From Geobacillus stearothermophilus ATCC 12980 (GTDB lineage Bacteria; Bacillota; Bacilli; Bacillales; Anoxybacillaceae): a stretch of DNA of 64,000 nucleotides. Positions 20,194 to 32,179 of this stretch are shown piece by piece. The DNA is taken from positions 964,001-1,028,000 of the forward strand of contig NZ_CP128494.1 of the NCBI RefSeq assembly GCF_030369615.1, in the 5' to 3' direction. Numbering within the stretch: the stretch's first letter is position 1; each line of letters starts with the position of its first letter. The notes beneath the pieces were generated by a model. That model worked only from the letters and a program-made list of their open reading frames with translations, did not search any database and was not told the DNA's origin. Position numbers and translations under genes: made by a program.

Positions 20194-20856
20194 ATGAAAT
20201 ATAAAAGCGTCTTTGACATCATCGGCCCGGTGATGGTCGGACCGTCAAGCTCGCATACCGCCGGGGCGGCGCGCATCGGCCTCGTCGCGCGCAAGCTGTT
20301 TGGAAGACAGCCTGAATGGGCGCACATCTCGTTTTACGGCTCGTTTGCCGAAACGTACCGGGGGCATGGGACCGATGTGGCCATCGTCGCCGGGCTGCTT
20401 GGATTTGATACGTTTGATGAGCGCATCCCGGACGCTCTGGCGATCGCTCAGGCTGCGGGAATGGACGTCTCGTTTTCCGCCGAAGAGGCGATTCCGCATC
20501 ACCCGAACACGGCGCGTGTGCGCATTGGCGACGGAAAAGGGGAGCTTGAGCTTGTCGGCGTGTCCATTGGCGGAGGGAAAATTGAAATCATCGAGTTAAA
20601 CGGGTTCGAGTTAAAGTTGTCGGGCCATCACCCAGCGCTATTAATCATGCATAACGACCGTTACGGGACGATCGGGGCGGTGGCCAGCGCGCTGGCGAAG
20701 CATGCCATTAATATCGGCCATATGGAAGTATCGCGCAAGGAAAAAGGGAAGGAAGCGCTGATGACGATCGAAGTCGATCAACCGTTGACCGACGAGCTTT
20801 TGCAAGAGTTGGAGCAGCTGCCTAACATTATTCAAGTAACCAAACTCGTTGATTAA
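20194..20856 (+). CDS. sdaAB: L-serine dehydratase, beta subunit
   Basis: A 220-residue beta subunit of the iron-sulfur L-serine dehydratase, which converts L-serine to pyruvate and ammonia. The N-terminal domain has FDIIGPVMVGPSSSHTAGAAR; a C-terminal ACT domain (about 145-220, for example LLIMHNDRYGTIGAVASALA) probably binds serine. GGAGG lies upstream of the ATG. The alpha subunit follows, as in other Firmicutes. Confidence 0.96.
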   Translation: MKYKSVFDIIGPVMVGPSSSHTAGAARIGLVARKLFGRQPEWAHISFYGSFAETYRGHGTDVAIVAGLLGFDTFDERIPDALAIAQAAGMDVSFSAEEAIPHHPNTARVRIGDGKGELELVGVSIGGGKIEIIELNGFELKLSGHHPALLIMHNDRYGTIGAVASALAKHAINIGHMEVSRKEKGKEALMTIEVDQPLTDELLQELEQLPNIIQVTKLVD

Positions 20857-20923
20857 ATCGAAAACGGTTCCATGTTTTGCGAAGACAGCCATGATGACGG
20901 ACAGGAAGGATGGGGAAAAGAGA

Positions 20924-21804
20924 ATGTTTCGCAATGTTGCCGAGCTTGTTGCATTGGCGGAAAAAGAGCAAATCAAAATCGCTGAGGTGATGATCCGCCA
21001 AGAAGTCGGAGTGAGCGGGCGCAGCCGGGAGGAGATTATGGCGCAAATGGAGCGCCACCTCGAAGTGATGGAGCGGGCTGTTGAAAGAGGGCTGCAAGGA
21101 GTCGTTTCCCGCTCGGGGCTGACAGGCGGCGATGCGGTGCGGGTGCAGCGCTATATCGAGCAGGGCCGCTTTTTGTCCGGGGAAACGATTTTGGATGCCG
21201 TCAGCAAAGCCATGGCGACAAATGAAGTGAACGCGGCCATGGGCGTCATTTGTGCAACGCCGACAGCGGGCTCAGCCGGCGTTGTCCCCGGGACGCTGTT
21301 TGCCGTGAAAGAGCGGTTGAATCCGACGAGAAAAGAAATGGTCGAATTTTTGTTCACCGCTGGGGCGTTCGGCTATGTCGTTGCCAACAATGCTTCCATC
21401 TCAGGGGCGGCCGGCGGCTGTCAAGCCGAAGTCGGTTCGGCAGCCGGCATGGCGGCTGCGGCGCTCGTTGAGCTGGCCGGCGGAACGCCTGCTCAAGCAG
21501 CCGAAGCGATGGCGATCGCCTTAAAAAATATGCTAGGATTAGTATGTGATCCTGTCGCTGGCTTGGTCGAAGTGCCGTGCGTCAAACGGAATGCGATGGG
21601 GGCGGCCAACGCCATGATCGCTGCTGATATGGCGCTGGCCGGTGTAAAAAGCCGCATTCCGTGTGATGAAGTGATCGAGGCGATGTACCGCATCGGCGCG
21701 GCCATGCCGGTGGCGCTGAAAGAAACTGCGCAAGGGGGGTTGGCCGCGACGCCGACCGGCCGCGCCATCGCGGCCCGCATTTTCGGCGCTTCTGCGGCAT
21801 CGAA

Positions 21805-21808
<4 letters not shown>
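20924..21808 (+). CDS. sdaAA: L-serine dehydratase, alpha subunit
   Basis: A 294-residue catalytic subunit. It starts MFRNVAELVALAEKE and contains ICATPTAGSAGVVPGT, plus the likely 4Fe-4S cysteines in GGCQAEVGSA, LVCDPVAGLVE and VPCVKRNAMG. The ATG at 20924 is chosen from homology and the G-rich stretch before it; upstream in-frame ATGs are poorly placed. The end overlaps the recG start (GTGA). Confidence 0.95.
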
Positions 21809-23853
<2,045 letters not shown>

Positions 23854-23894
23854 TAGGCAGGCGGCAAAATGTGACCGCTTTTCACTTTTTCTGC

Positions 23895-23923
23895 TTGCAT
23901 TCCGTTTTTTGATATTATATATT
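23895..23923 (+). promoter_or_regulatory. Promoter of the fapR-plsX-fabD-fabG operon
   Basis: TTGCAT (23895-23900), 17-base spacer, TATATT (23918-23923). Transcription would start near 23930, inside the FapR operator. A weak GTGA/TCAC hairpin with T-rich sequence just upstream (23861-23890) may end recG transcripts. Confidence 0.75.
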
Positions 23924-23925
23924 AC

Positions 23926-23946
23926 TTTTAGTACCTAGTCATAAAA
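23926..23946 (+). promoter_or_regulatory. FapR operator
   Basis: An AT-flanked box with the core TTTAGTACCTAGTCATAAA, closely matching the known Bacillus FapR box (TTAGTACCT..TC). It covers the predicted transcription start of fapR. FapR represses here and malonyl-CoA releases it, so the operon is probably autoregulated. Confidence 0.85.
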
Positions 23947-23966
23947 CCGGACGGTGTAACGAATCG

Positions 23967-24563
23967 ATGAGAAAAAGCAAACGCGAACGGCAACGGCTGC
24001 TGCAGGAGACGATCCGGGAAAATCCGTTTATTACCGACGAAGAGCTGGCAGAAAAGTTCTCAGTCAGCGTGCAGACGATCCGCCTCGACCGGCTTGAACT
24101 GTCGATTCCGGAGCTGCGCGAGCGCATTAAACATGTCGCCCGCCAGTCGTTCGCGGATAAAGTGCGGGCGCTGCCGCTTGAGGAAGTGATCGGCGATATT
24201 ATCGACATTGAGCCGGATGAGAGCGCCATTTCCATTTTCGATGTGAAAGAAGATCATGTGTTCCGGCGCACCCGCATCGCCCGCGGCCATCATTTGTTCG
24301 CCCAGGCGAATTCGCTCGCCGTTGCCGTAATCCATGACGAATTGGCGCTGACGGCGAAAGCGACGATCCGCTTTGTTCGTCAAGTCAAGGAAGGCGAACG
24401 GGTGGTGGCGAAGGCGAAGGTGACCGGCAAAACGGCGAACGGGCGCACGATTGTCGACGTAAACAGCTACGTCGGCCAAGAGCTCGTGTTTTCCGGAACG
24501 TTCGAGATGTATCGTTCAAACATAGAGAAAAAGGATGGCGACAGCAATGAACATCGCGATTGA
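23967..24563 (+). CDS. fapR: Fatty acid and phospholipid synthesis repressor FapR
   Basis: A 198-residue regulator. The N-terminal winged helix ([20 protein letters not shown]) is followed by a hot-dog-fold effector domain (about 75-190, with [17 protein letters not shown]). FapR binds malonyl-CoA and controls fatty acid synthesis genes. The gene is first in its operon behind a FapR box and overlaps the plsX start region. Confidence 0.96.
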   Translation: MRKSKRERQRLLQETIRENPFITDEELAEKFSVSVQTIRLDRLELSIPELRERIKHVARQSFADKVRALPLEEVIGDIIDIEPDESAISIFDVKEDHVFRRTRIARGHHLFAQANSLAVAVIHDELALTAKATIRFVRQVKEGERVVAKAKVTGKTANGRTIVDVNSYVGQELVFSGTFEMYRSNIEKKDGDSNEHRD

Positions 24564-25530
24564 TGCCATGGGAGGCGACCATGCTCCACGCGAAATCGTC
24601 CTTGGGGCGGCTCGAGCCGCCGCGCATTTTCCCGACATTCATATTACGCTTATCGGCGACGAAGCGAAAATCCGTCCGCATGTGCCGGACGGAGGGCGCC
24701 TGTCGATCCTCCATGCCGATGAGGTGATTGAAGCGACCGATGAGCCGGTGCGGGCTGTGCGGCGCAAAAAAAACTCGTCGTTGGTGCGCATGGCGGAAGA
24801 AGTGAAAGAAGGACGCGCTGACGCGTGCATATCGGCCGGCAATACTGGTGCGTTGATGGCGGCTGGGCTGTTTGTCGTTGGGCGGATTGCCGGCATCGAC
24901 CGGCCAGCGCTCGCGCCGACATTGCCTACGCTAGACGGGCGGGGGTTTGTCTTTTTGGATGTCGGCGCCAATGTCGACGCCCGCCCGGAGCATTTGCAGC
25001 AATATGCGATTATGGGGCACGTGTATGCCCAACAAGTGCGGGGCATCGCCAAGCCGCGCATCGGCCTGCTCAACGTCGGCACCGAAGATCAAAAAGGGAA
25101 TGAAACCGTGAAGCGGGCGTTCTCCTTGCTGAAAGAAACGAACCTTCATTTCATTGGCAATGTGGAGGCGCGCGATTTGCTCAATGGCGTGGCCGATGTC
25201 GTTGTCGCTGATGGGTTTGCCGGCAATGTCGCCTTAAAAACGATCGAGGGAACGGCGATGGCGCTTTTTTCGTTGCTCAAGCAGACGCTGACAAGCGGCG
25301 CGGTCGCAAAACTCGCCGCCGCTGTCCTCAAGCCGAAGCTCGCCGGACTGAAAAAGATGATGGACTACTCCGAATACGGCGGGGCGGCGTTGTTCGGCTT
25401 GAACGCTCCGGTCATTAAAGCGCACGGCTCATCCGATGCGAACGCTATTTTCCATGCCGTCCGCCAAGCGCGCGAGATAGTGGCCCATGATGTCATTGGC
25501 ACGATCAAAGCGGAGCTCGAGCGGGCATAA
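24547..25530 (+). CDS. plsX: Phosphate acyltransferase PlsX
   Basis: A 327-residue enzyme converting acyl-ACP to acyl-phosphate for phospholipid synthesis by PlsY/PlsC. It starts [20 protein letters not shown] and includes [26 protein letters not shown] and [14 protein letters not shown]. The ATG at 24547 lies eight bases from AAGGATGG; an upstream in-frame ATG at 24535 overlaps that site. It overlaps the end of fapR. Confidence 0.96.
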   Translation: MNIAIDAMGGDHAPREIVLGAARAAAHFPDIHITLIGDEAKIRPHVPDGGRLSILHADEVIEATDEPVRAVRRKKNSSLVRMAEEVKEGRADACISAGNTGALMAAGLFVVGRIAGIDRPALAPTLPTLDGRGFVFLDVGANVDARPEHLQQYAIMGHVYAQQVRGIAKPRIGLLNVGTEDQKGNETVKRAFSLLKETNLHFIGNVEARDLLNGVADVVVADGFAGNVALKTIEGTAMALFSLLKQTLTSGAVAKLAAAVLKPKLAGLKKMMDYSEYGGAALFGLNAPVIKAHGSSDANAIFHAVRQAREIVAHDVIGTIKAELERA

Positions 25531-25550
25531 TGGATAAAGGAGGAAGCAAA

Positions 25551-26492
25551 ATGGGTAAAATCGCCTTTTTATTTCCGGGACAAGGGTCGCAAACGGTCGG
25601 CATGGCCAAGGACGCCGCCGACCGCGACGCCCGCGCCCGTGCGGTGATTGAGGCGGCTGACGAGCGGCTCGGATTTCCGCTTTCTTCGCTCATGTTCAAC
25701 GGGCCGCAAGCTGAGCTGACGCTGACGTACAACGCCCAGCCGGCGCTTTTGACCGCTAGCATCGCCTTGCTTCAGCTCGTAGACGGAGAAGGCTTGAAGG
25801 CCGATTACGTCGCCGGCCATAGTTTGGGTGAATACACGGCGCTCGTGGCCGCCGGCGCCATGTCGTTTGCCGACGCTGTCTATGCGGTGCGCCGCCGCGG
25901 CGAGCTGATGGATGAAGCGGTGCCGGCCGGCGAAGGGACGATGGCTGCCGTATTAGGGATGGAGGCAGAGGCGCTCGAAGCGGTGACGAACGAAATTGCC
26001 GCCCAAGGCCATCCGGTTGAGCCGGCCAATTTCAACTGCCCGGGGCAAATCGTCATCTCCGGTTCGAAAGCGGGAGTGGAAAAGGCGGGGCAGTTGGCGA
26101 AAGAGCGCGGCGCGAAACGCGTCATTTCGCTGGAAGTGAGCGGACCGTTCCATTCGTCGCTCATGAAGCCGGCGGCGGAAAAACTGCAGGCTGTTCTTGA
26201 CAGCCTGGCCATTGAAGATGCTGCTGTTCCCGTCATCGCCAACGTAACGGCTGAGCCGGTGACGAAGAAAGAGGACATTGCCCGTCTTCTTATTGAACAG
26301 CTCTATTCGCCGGTGCGCTGGGAACAGTCGGTGCGCACGCTGTTGGCGCTTGGGGTCGACACGTTTGTCGAAATCGGACCGGGGAAAGTGTTGTCCGGTC
26401 TCGTGAAAAAAATCGACCGCAACGCCCGTGTTTATGCGGTAAACGATCTCGCTTCCTTGGAAACGACCATTGCGGCGCTGAAAGGAGAATAA
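25551..26492 (+). CDS. fabD: Malonyl-CoA:ACP transacylase FabD
   Basis: A 313-residue enzyme that loads malonate onto acyl carrier protein. The motifs are [12 protein letters not shown] near the start, the nucleophile elbow GHSLGE (Ser91) and the catalytic His201 in SGPFHSSLM. The ATG at 25551 lies seven bases from AAAGGAGG. It is in the operon plsX-fabD-fabG. Confidence 0.97.
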   Translation: MGKIAFLFPGQGSQTVGMAKDAADRDARARAVIEAADERLGFPLSSLMFNGPQAELTLTYNAQPALLTASIALLQLVDGEGLKADYVAGHSLGEYTALVAAGAMSFADAVYAVRRRGELMDEAVPAGEGTMAAVLGMEAEALEAVTNEIAAQGHPVEPANFNCPGQIVISGSKAGVEKAGQLAKERGAKRVISLEVSGPFHSSLMKPAAEKLQAVLDSLAIEDAAVPVIANVTAEPVTKKEDIARLLIEQLYSPVRWEQSVRTLLALGVDTFVEIGPGKVLSGLVKKIDRNARVYAVNDLASLETTIAALKGE

Positions 26493-26499
26493 CAAAACA

Positions 26500-27243
26500 A
26501 TGCTTGAAGGAAAAATCGCCCTCGTTACCGGGGCGTCGCGCGGCATCGGCCGGGCGGTTGCCTTGGAGCTCGCCCGTCAAGGGGCGAACGTCGTTGTCAA
26601 CTATGCCGGCAGCGAGGCAAAAGCGAATGAAGTCGTTGAGATGATCCGCTCGCTCGGCCGCGAAGCGATCGCCGTCCAGGCGGACGTCGCCCGGGCGGAG
26701 GAGGTGGAGCGCTTGGTGAAAACAGCGCTCGACCAGTTCGGCCGCCTCGACATTTTGGTGAACAACGCCGGCATTACGCGCGACAATTTGCTCATGCGGA
26801 TGAAAGAAGAAGAATGGGATGCGGTGATTAATACGAACTTAAAAGGGGTATTTCTTTGTACGAAGGCTGTGACACGGCCGATGATGAAGCAGCGCGGCGG
26901 CCGGATCATCAACATCGCCTCCGTCGTCGGGGTCATCGGCAACCCTGGGCAGGCGAACTACGTGGCGGCCAAAGCCGGCGTCATCGGATTGACGAAGACG
27001 GCCGCGCGCGAACTCGCCAGCCGGAACATCACCGTCAACGCCGTCGCACCGGGATTCATTACAACCGATATGACCGAAGCACTCAGCGAGGAATTGAAGG
27101 GGGAAATGTTAAAACAAATTCCGCTCGCCCGTTTCGGCGAGCCGGATGACGTCGCCCGCGTTGTGGCGTTTCTCGCGTCCGACGCCGCCGGCTACATGAC
27201 CGGCCAGACGCTTCACGTTGATGGCGGCATGGTCATGCCGTAA
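26500..27243 (+). CDS. fabG: 3-oxoacyl-ACP reductase FabG
   Basis: A 247-residue short-chain dehydrogenase for the first reduction in fatty acid elongation. It has the NADPH motif [11 protein letters not shown] (11-17), NNAG (88-91) and the catalytic Ser141, Tyr154 and Lys158 (YVAAK). It ends with [15 protein letters not shown], typical of FabG. It is followed closely by acpP. Confidence 0.97.
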   Translation: MLEGKIALVTGASRGIGRAVALELARQGANVVVNYAGSEAKANEVVEMIRSLGREAIAVQADVARAEEVERLVKTALDQFGRLDILVNNAGITRDNLLMRMKEEEWDAVINTNLKGVFLCTKAVTRPMMKQRGGRIINIASVVGVIGNPGQANYVAAKAGVIGLTKTAARELASRNITVNAVAPGFITTDMTEALSEELKGEMLKQIPLARFGEPDDVARVVAFLASDAAGYMTGQTLHVDGGMVMP

Positions 27244-27277
27244 CAAAAGGCGGCTAGTATTTTCCCTGAGAATCGAC

Positions 27278-27283
27278 TATAAT
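27278..27283 (+). promoter_or_regulatory. Possible -10 element before acpP
   Basis: A perfect TATAAT lies 20 bases before the acpP start, but the -35 region (about 27255-27260, TAGTAT) is poor. It could allow extra acpP transcription. Confidence 0.3.
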
Positions 27284-27303
27284 CATGAAGGGAGGTGAAC
27301 AGA

Positions 27304-27537
27304 ATGGCAGACGTATTGGAACGTGTCACGAAAATCATCGTCGACCGGCTCGGGGTTGACGAATCGCAAGTGACGCTCGAGGCGAAGTTCAAAGACGATT
27401 TGGGTGCTGACTCGCTCGACATCGTCGAATTGGTCATGGAGCTCGAAGACGAATTCAACATGGAAATTTCCGACGAAGAAGCGGAAAAAATTGTCACAGT
27501 CGGAGATGCTGTGAACTACATAAAAAGCCATCTGTAA
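27304..27537 (+). CDS. acpP: Acyl carrier protein
   Basis: A 77-residue acidic carrier protein. Ser37 in [10 protein letters not shown] is the phosphopantetheine attachment site. It starts [20 protein letters not shown]. The site AAGGGAGGTGA at 27288-27298 is an almost perfect ribosome site, fitting the high expression needed. It ends the fatty acid cluster and is followed by a terminator. Confidence 0.97.
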   Translation: MADVLERVTKIIVDRLGVDESQVTLEAKFKDDLGADSLDIVELVMELEDEFNMEISDEEAEKIVTVGDAVNYIKSHL

Positions 27538-27551
27538 TCCCGCTTTTTTGC

Positions 27552-27590
27552 AAAGTCCCGTTGCTCCGAACGGGGCTTTCTCTGCTTTTT
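27552..27590 (+). terminator. Rho-independent terminator after acpP
   Basis: AAAGTCCCGTT / AACGGGGCTTT stem with one T-G pair, loop GCTCCG and a T-rich tail. Confidence 0.75.
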
Positions 27591-27718
27591 AAGAGGCACA
27601 CGGGACCTAGCCGCGGAAAAAAGGCGCCTTTGCCACTCGCGTAGCGGGATGGTGAACGGATATAATAAAGGATAGTATACGGCCAGTTTTGTCTGGAACG
27701 AAGTCGGAGGGCATTTTT

Positions 27719-28459
27719 ATGTCAAAACAAAAAGACAAAGAACGCATCCACGAAAAAAGGCGGGCGAAGTTTCAAGAACTGCAAAGGAAAATCGGGATCA
27801 CCTTCCAAAATGAAAAGCTGTTGATGCAAGCGTTCACCCATTCATCGTATGTGAATGAGCATCGGCGGCGGCTTCACGAGGATAATGAACGGCTCGAGTT
27901 TTTGGGCGACGCCGTGCTGGAGCTGACCGTTTCCCAATATTTGTTTCAAAAATTCCCACATATGAGCGAAGGGCAGTTGACAAAGCTGCGGGCGGCCATT
28001 GTCTGCGAGCCGTCGCTTGTGAAATTTGCCAACTCCCTGTCGTTTGGCGAACTCGTTTTGCTTGGCAAAGGCGAGGAGCTGACCGGCGGACGGACGCGCC
28101 CGGCGCTTTTGGCTGACGTGTTTGAAGCGTTTATCGGCGCCCTTTATTTGGATCAAGGAATGGAGGCGGTCCTCCATTTTTTAGGGCAAACGATCTTTCC
28201 AAAAATAGATGAAGGTGCTTTTTCTCATGTGATGGATTTTAAAAGCCAGCTGCAGGAACTCGTGCAGCGCGACGGCAGCGGGACGCTTGAATACACCATT
28301 TTGGAAGAAAAAGGACCGGCCCACAACAAAGAGTTCGTCGCCCGCGTGGCGTTAAACGGCCAAGAGCTCGGCATCGGTGTCGGCCGCTCCAAAAAGGAAG
28401 CCGAGCAGCATGCGGCACAAATGGCGCTTGAGACGCTGCGGGCTGCCGAGCGGCCATAG
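27719..28459 (+). CDS. rnc: Ribonuclease III
   Basis: A 246-residue double-strand-specific endoribonuclease for rRNA and mRNA processing. The catalytic domain has the signature [15 protein letters not shown] and [18 protein letters not shown]; the C-terminal dsRNA-binding domain (about 170-240) has [12 protein letters not shown] and [10 protein letters not shown]. The ATG at 27719 is eight bases from GGAGG (27706-27710). Upstream, a TATAAT at 27661-27666 may be a -10, without a clear -35. Adjacent to smc as in B. subtilis. Confidence 0.97.
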   Translation: MSKQKDKERIHEKRRAKFQELQRKIGITFQNEKLLMQAFTHSSYVNEHRRRLHEDNERLEFLGDAVLELTVSQYLFQKFPHMSEGQLTKLRAAIVCEPSLVKFANSLSFGELVLLGKGEELTGGRTRPALLADVFEAFIGALYLDQGMEAVLHFLGQTIFPKIDEGAFSHVMDFKSQLQELVQRDGSGTLEYTILEEKGPAHNKEFVARVALNGQELGIGVGRSKKEAEQHAAQMALETLRAAERP

Positions 28460-28489
28460 AAAGGCTGGCGCTTTTACGTCAGTCTTTTT
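28460..28489 (+). terminator. Terminator after rnc
   Basis: Eleven-pair stem AAAGGCTGGCG / CGTCAGTCTTT with two G-T pairs, loop CTTTTA, then Ts. It begins directly after the rnc stop. Confidence 0.7.
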
Positions 28490-28519
28490 GTATGAACATT
28501 TTTTCTCGACGCACTGTGG

Positions 28520-28528
28520 TGGTATATT
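28520..28528 (+). promoter_or_regulatory. Candidate extended -10 promoter of smc
   Basis: TGG followed by TATATT fits the TGn extended -10. The -35 is weak. Confidence 0.35.
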
Positions 28529-28600
28529 GAAAACAGCAGCCTGTCCCGGTCCGCTCCGGCGGGCCGAGATCAAAGCGGAAAGATGGTGAAGCATCGTATC

Positions 28601-31600
28601 ATGTTCCTGAAACGGTTAGATGTGATCGGCTTCAAATCATTCGCCGACCGCGTATCGATTGATTTTGTCCCCGGTGTCACGGCGGTTGTCGGCCCGAACG
28701 GAAGCGGCAAAAGCAACATTACCGACGCGATCCGCTGGGTGCTCGGCGAGCAGTCGGCGAAATCGCTGCGCGGGGCAAAAATGGAAGACGTCATTTTCGC
28801 CGGCAGCGACTCGCGCAAGCCGCTGAATGTCGCCGAAGTGACGATCACGCTCGACAACGAAGATGGCTTTTTGCCGCTTGAGTATCAAGAGGTGAGCATC
28901 ACCCGGCGCGTTTACCGCTCCGGGGAAAGCGAGTTTTTCATCAACCGCCAGCCGTGCCGCTTAAAAGATATTGTCGATTTGTTTCTGGACTCCGGGCTTG
29001 GCAAGGAGGCGTTTTCGATCATCGGCCAAGGCCGGGTCGAAGAAATTTTAAGCAGCAAGCCGGAAGAGCGGCGTACGATTTTTGAAGAAGCGGCCGGTGT
29101 CTTGAAATACAAGCTGCGCAAAAAAAAGGCGGAAACAAAACTTGCGGAAACACAAGACAACTTGCATCGCGTCAACGACATTTTGCATGAGCTCGAACAG
29201 CAGCTTGAACCGCTTCGGATGCAGGCGTCAATCGCCAAAGAGTATTTGGAAAAACGCGAGGAGCTCGAGCGGTTTGAAGTGGCGCTTATGGTGCACGACA
29301 TCGAGGAGCTGCACCGGCAATGGAGCGGACTGAAGGAAGCGCTTGATCGGCACCAGCAAGAGGAAGGAGCGCTGGCGGCGGCGTTGCACAAAATGGAAGC
29401 CCATATCGAACAGCTGCGCGACCAAATGGCGGCCATTGACGAGTCGATCGACGGCCTGCAGCAAGTGCTGCTGTTGGCAAGCGAGGAGCTTGAAAAACTC
29501 GAAGGCCGGAAGGAAGTGTTAAAAGAGAGGAAAAAAAATGCAGAAAAGCGGAAAGAGCAGCTTGAGGAGACTGCCGCCGCTTTAACGGCGAAACAGCGCC
29601 GTCTGGCCGAACGGCTCCGTGCAGAGCGGGCTGAGCTCGCCCGGCTTGAGGCCGCTGCCGCGGCGCTGGAGAAAGAGCTGAAAGAGAAACAAATGTCGCT
29701 TTCCGAGTATGAGGTTGATCTTGAGGAGGAGATCGAGCGGCGAAAGGGCGATTATATCGACCTTGTCCACGAACAAGCGGCGTTGAAAAACGAGCGCACG
29801 CATGTGGAGCAGGCGATCGGCAAGCTGCAGGCCAAGCGGGCGGCGCTCGACGAAGCGAACCGCCACCATCTTGCTGAACGCGAGCAGATAGAACGAAAAC
29901 TGGCGGCTTCGCGTGCTGAGCAGTCCCGCCTTGAACAAGCCATCGCTGAGACGAGCGGGAAGCTGGCTCATATGACGGCCGCACTTGCGGCACAAAAGGC
30001 GGAGCTCGAACGGAATGAGTCGCTTTTGCAGCAGGCGCGTCAATACCGGCAGCAAACAAAAGCGCGCAAGCAATGGCTGGAAGAGATGCAACACGATTAT
30101 GCCGGCTTTTTCCAAGGGGTGAAGGAAGTATTAAAAGCGCGCGACCGGCTTCCCGGTATTCATGGTGCAATCGTTGAGCTGATCCGCGTGCCGGACCGCT
30201 ACGAAACGGCGCTCGAAACGGCGCTCGGCGGCGCGATGCAGCACATCGTCGTCGACAGCGAAGCGGCGGCGCGGCAAGCCATCCACTATTTGAAAACGAA
30301 CGGCCATGGGCGGGCGACGTTTTTGCCGCTTGATGTCATTCAAGCGCGCGCCCTGTCGGAGCGGGAGCGGGCGATGATCAGCGGCCATCCGGCGTTTGTC
30401 GGCATCGCAAGCGAGCTGGTCGAGTACGATCGCGCCCACCAGGCGGCGATCGCCCATTTGCTTGGCCACGTCATCGTCACGGCGGACTTAAAAGGAGCCA
30501 ATGAACTCGCCAAACTCCTTCAGTACCGCTATCGGCTCGTCACCCTTGACGGCGATGTCGTCAGTCCGGGCGGCGCGATGACCGGCGGCGGGGCGGCGAA
30601 AAAGACGGCTTCGCTGTTGGGCCGAGCCCGCGAGCTCGAGGCGATGGCTGCCAAATTGCGTGAAATGGATGAAACGATCGCCCGGCTCGAGCGCGATATC
30701 GCAGGGAAAGAGCGAGAGCGGGCGGAGCGGGAACGGGAGGCGGCTGCGCTGCAAGAGAAGATGGCGGCGCTGCAGCAGTCGTTGCAGGCGCAAAAAGACG
30801 AACAACGTGAACTCGACTGGCAAAAAAAGCGGATCGACGAGCGGCTCGCGCTGTACGATGAAGAAAAAGCGAACGATGAGCGTGAAGCGGCGGAACTCAA
30901 CCGCCGTCTCGTCGCCGTTGACAGACAGCTTGAGCAGCTTGCCGGAAAGCTGCAAGCGATTGACGACGACATCAGCCGGCTGCAGGCGCAAAAACAGACG
31001 GAGCAAACGACAAAAGAAGCGCTGCAAGCCGCGATCACAGAACAAAAAGTCGCTTTGGCCGAGACGAAAGAACGGGTGAAACACGCGCGGCGGACAGTGG
31101 AGGAGCTTGAAACGGAATTGGCTGAAACGGCCCGCGAGCTCGAAGCAGCCGAACGGGAGCGCGCCGCCCTTGCCGCCGAAATGAACGCGCCGTCCTGGAA
31201 CGAGGACAAACTGGAGCAACAGCGGCAGCAAAAGCTAGAAGACAAGCAAAAAACGATTGAACTCATCGCCAGCCGCCGCGAACAGCGGCTTGACTGCCAA
31301 GGGCGGCTTGAGCATTTGGAGCGGGAATGGAAAGAAGCGAAGCGCCAGCATAAACAGCTTGTCGATGTGGTCAAAGACGAAGAAGTGAAGTTGAACCGGC
31401 TGGACGTTGAGCTTGATAACTTGCTCACCCGGCTTGGCGAAGAGTATGGAATGTCGTTTGAGGCGGCCCGTTTGGCCTATCCGCTTGAAATCGGGGCCGA
31501 AGAGGCGCGCAAGCGAGTGAAGCTGATCAAGCGCGCCATCGATGAGCTCGGCACCGTCAATTTAGGAGCGATCGATGAATATGAGCGCGTTTCCGAACGG

Positions 31601-32164
31601 CACCGTTTTTTGAGCGAGCAAAAAGCCGATTTGGAAGAGGCGAAAGCGACGCTCCATCAAGTGATCGACGAAATGGACGAGGAAATGAAAAAACGGTTTT
31701 TTTCAACGTTCGAACAAATCCGCGCTCATTTCGGCGAGGTGTTCCGCGAGCTGTTCGGCGGCGGGCGCGCCGATTTGCGCCTGACTGACCCGAACGACTT
31801 GCTTGAAACCGGGGTGGAGATCGTCGCCCAGCCGCCGGGGAAAAAGCTGCAGCACTTAAGCCTGCTTTCAGGCGGTGAGCGGGCGTTGACGGCGATCGCC
31901 CTTTTGTTCTCGATTTTAAAAGTGCGCCCAGTGCCGTTTTGCGTCCTCGATGAAGTCGAGGCGGCGCTTGATGAAGCGAACGTGCAGCGCTACGCCCAAT
32001 ATTTGAAGCGGTTCAGCCGCGATACGCAATTTATCGTCATCACCCACCGGAAAGGGACGATGGAAGAGGCGGACGTGCTGTATGGCGTCACGATGCAAGA
32101 ATCGGGCGTCTCGAAGCTCGTTTCCGTCCGTTTGGAAGACTCCAAGCAACTCGTGTCGTCATAG
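28601..32164 (+). CDS. smc: Chromosome segregation ATPase SMC
   Basis: A 1187-residue SMC protein, which with ScpA/ScpB compacts and organises the chromosome. The N-terminal head has Walker A GPNGSGKSNITDAIRWVLG; two long coiled coils flank a hinge at about 510-670 (including LPGIHGAIVELI and GGAMTGGGA); the C-terminal head has the signature LSGGERALTAIALLF and Walker B FCVLDEVEAALDEAN. The start MFLKRLDVIGFKSFADR matches the B. subtilis N-terminus; an in-frame ATG at 28583 would add six residues and has the better-placed purine-rich site, so the start is not certain. Confidence 0.96.
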   Translation: MFLKRLDVIGFKSFADRVSIDFVPGVTAVVGPNGSGKSNITDAIRWVLGEQSAKSLRGAKMEDVIFAGSDSRKPLNVAEVTITLDNEDGFLPLEYQEVSITRRVYRSGESEFFINRQPCRLKDIVDLFLDSGLGKEAFSIIGQGRVEEILSSKPEERRTIFEEAAGVLKYKLRKKKAETKLAETQDNLHRVNDILHELEQQLEPLRMQASIAKEYLEKREELERFEVALMVHDIEELHRQWSGLKEALDRHQQEEGALAAALHKMEAHIEQLRDQMAAIDESIDGLQQVLLLASEELEKLEGRKEVLKERKKNAEKRKEQLEETAAALTAKQRRLAERLRAERAELARLEAAAAALEKELKEKQMSLSEYEVDLEEEIERRKGDYIDLVHEQAALKNERTHVEQAIGKLQAKRAALDEANRHHLAEREQIERKLAASRAEQSRLEQAIAETSGKLAHMTAALAAQKAELERNESLLQQARQYRQQTKARKQWLEEMQHDYAGFFQGVKEVLKARDRLPGIHGAIVELIRVPDRYETALETALGGAMQHIVVDSEAAARQAIHYLKTNGHGRATFLPLDVIQARALSERERAMISGHPAFVGIASELVEYDRAHQAAIAHLLGHVIVTADLKGANELAKLLQYRYRLVTLDGDVVSPGGAMTGGGAAKKTASLLGRARELEAMAAKLREMDETIARLERDIAGKERERAEREREAAALQEKMAALQQSLQAQKDEQRELDWQKKRIDERLALYDEEKANDEREAAELNRRLVAVDRQLEQLAGKLQAIDDDISRLQAQKQTEQTTKEALQAAITEQKVALAETKERVKHARRTVEELETELAETARELEAAERERAALAAEMNAPSWNEDKLEQQRQQKLEDKQKTIELIASRREQRLDCQGRLEHLEREWKEAKRQHKQLVDVVKDEEVKLNRLDVELDNLLTRLGEEYGMSFEAARLAYPLEIGAEEARKRVKLIKRAIDELGTVNLGAIDEYERVSERHRFLSEQKADLEEAKATLHQVIDEMDEEMKKRFFSTFEQIRAHFGEVFRELFGGGRADLRLTDPNDLLETGVEIVAQPPGKKLQHLSLLSGGERALTAIALLFSILKVRPVPFCVLDEVEAALDEANVQRYAQYLKRFSRDTQFIVITHRKGTMEEADVLYGVTMQESGVSKLVSVRLEDSKQLVSS

Positions 32165-32179
32165 AAAGGAGGAGCCTCG

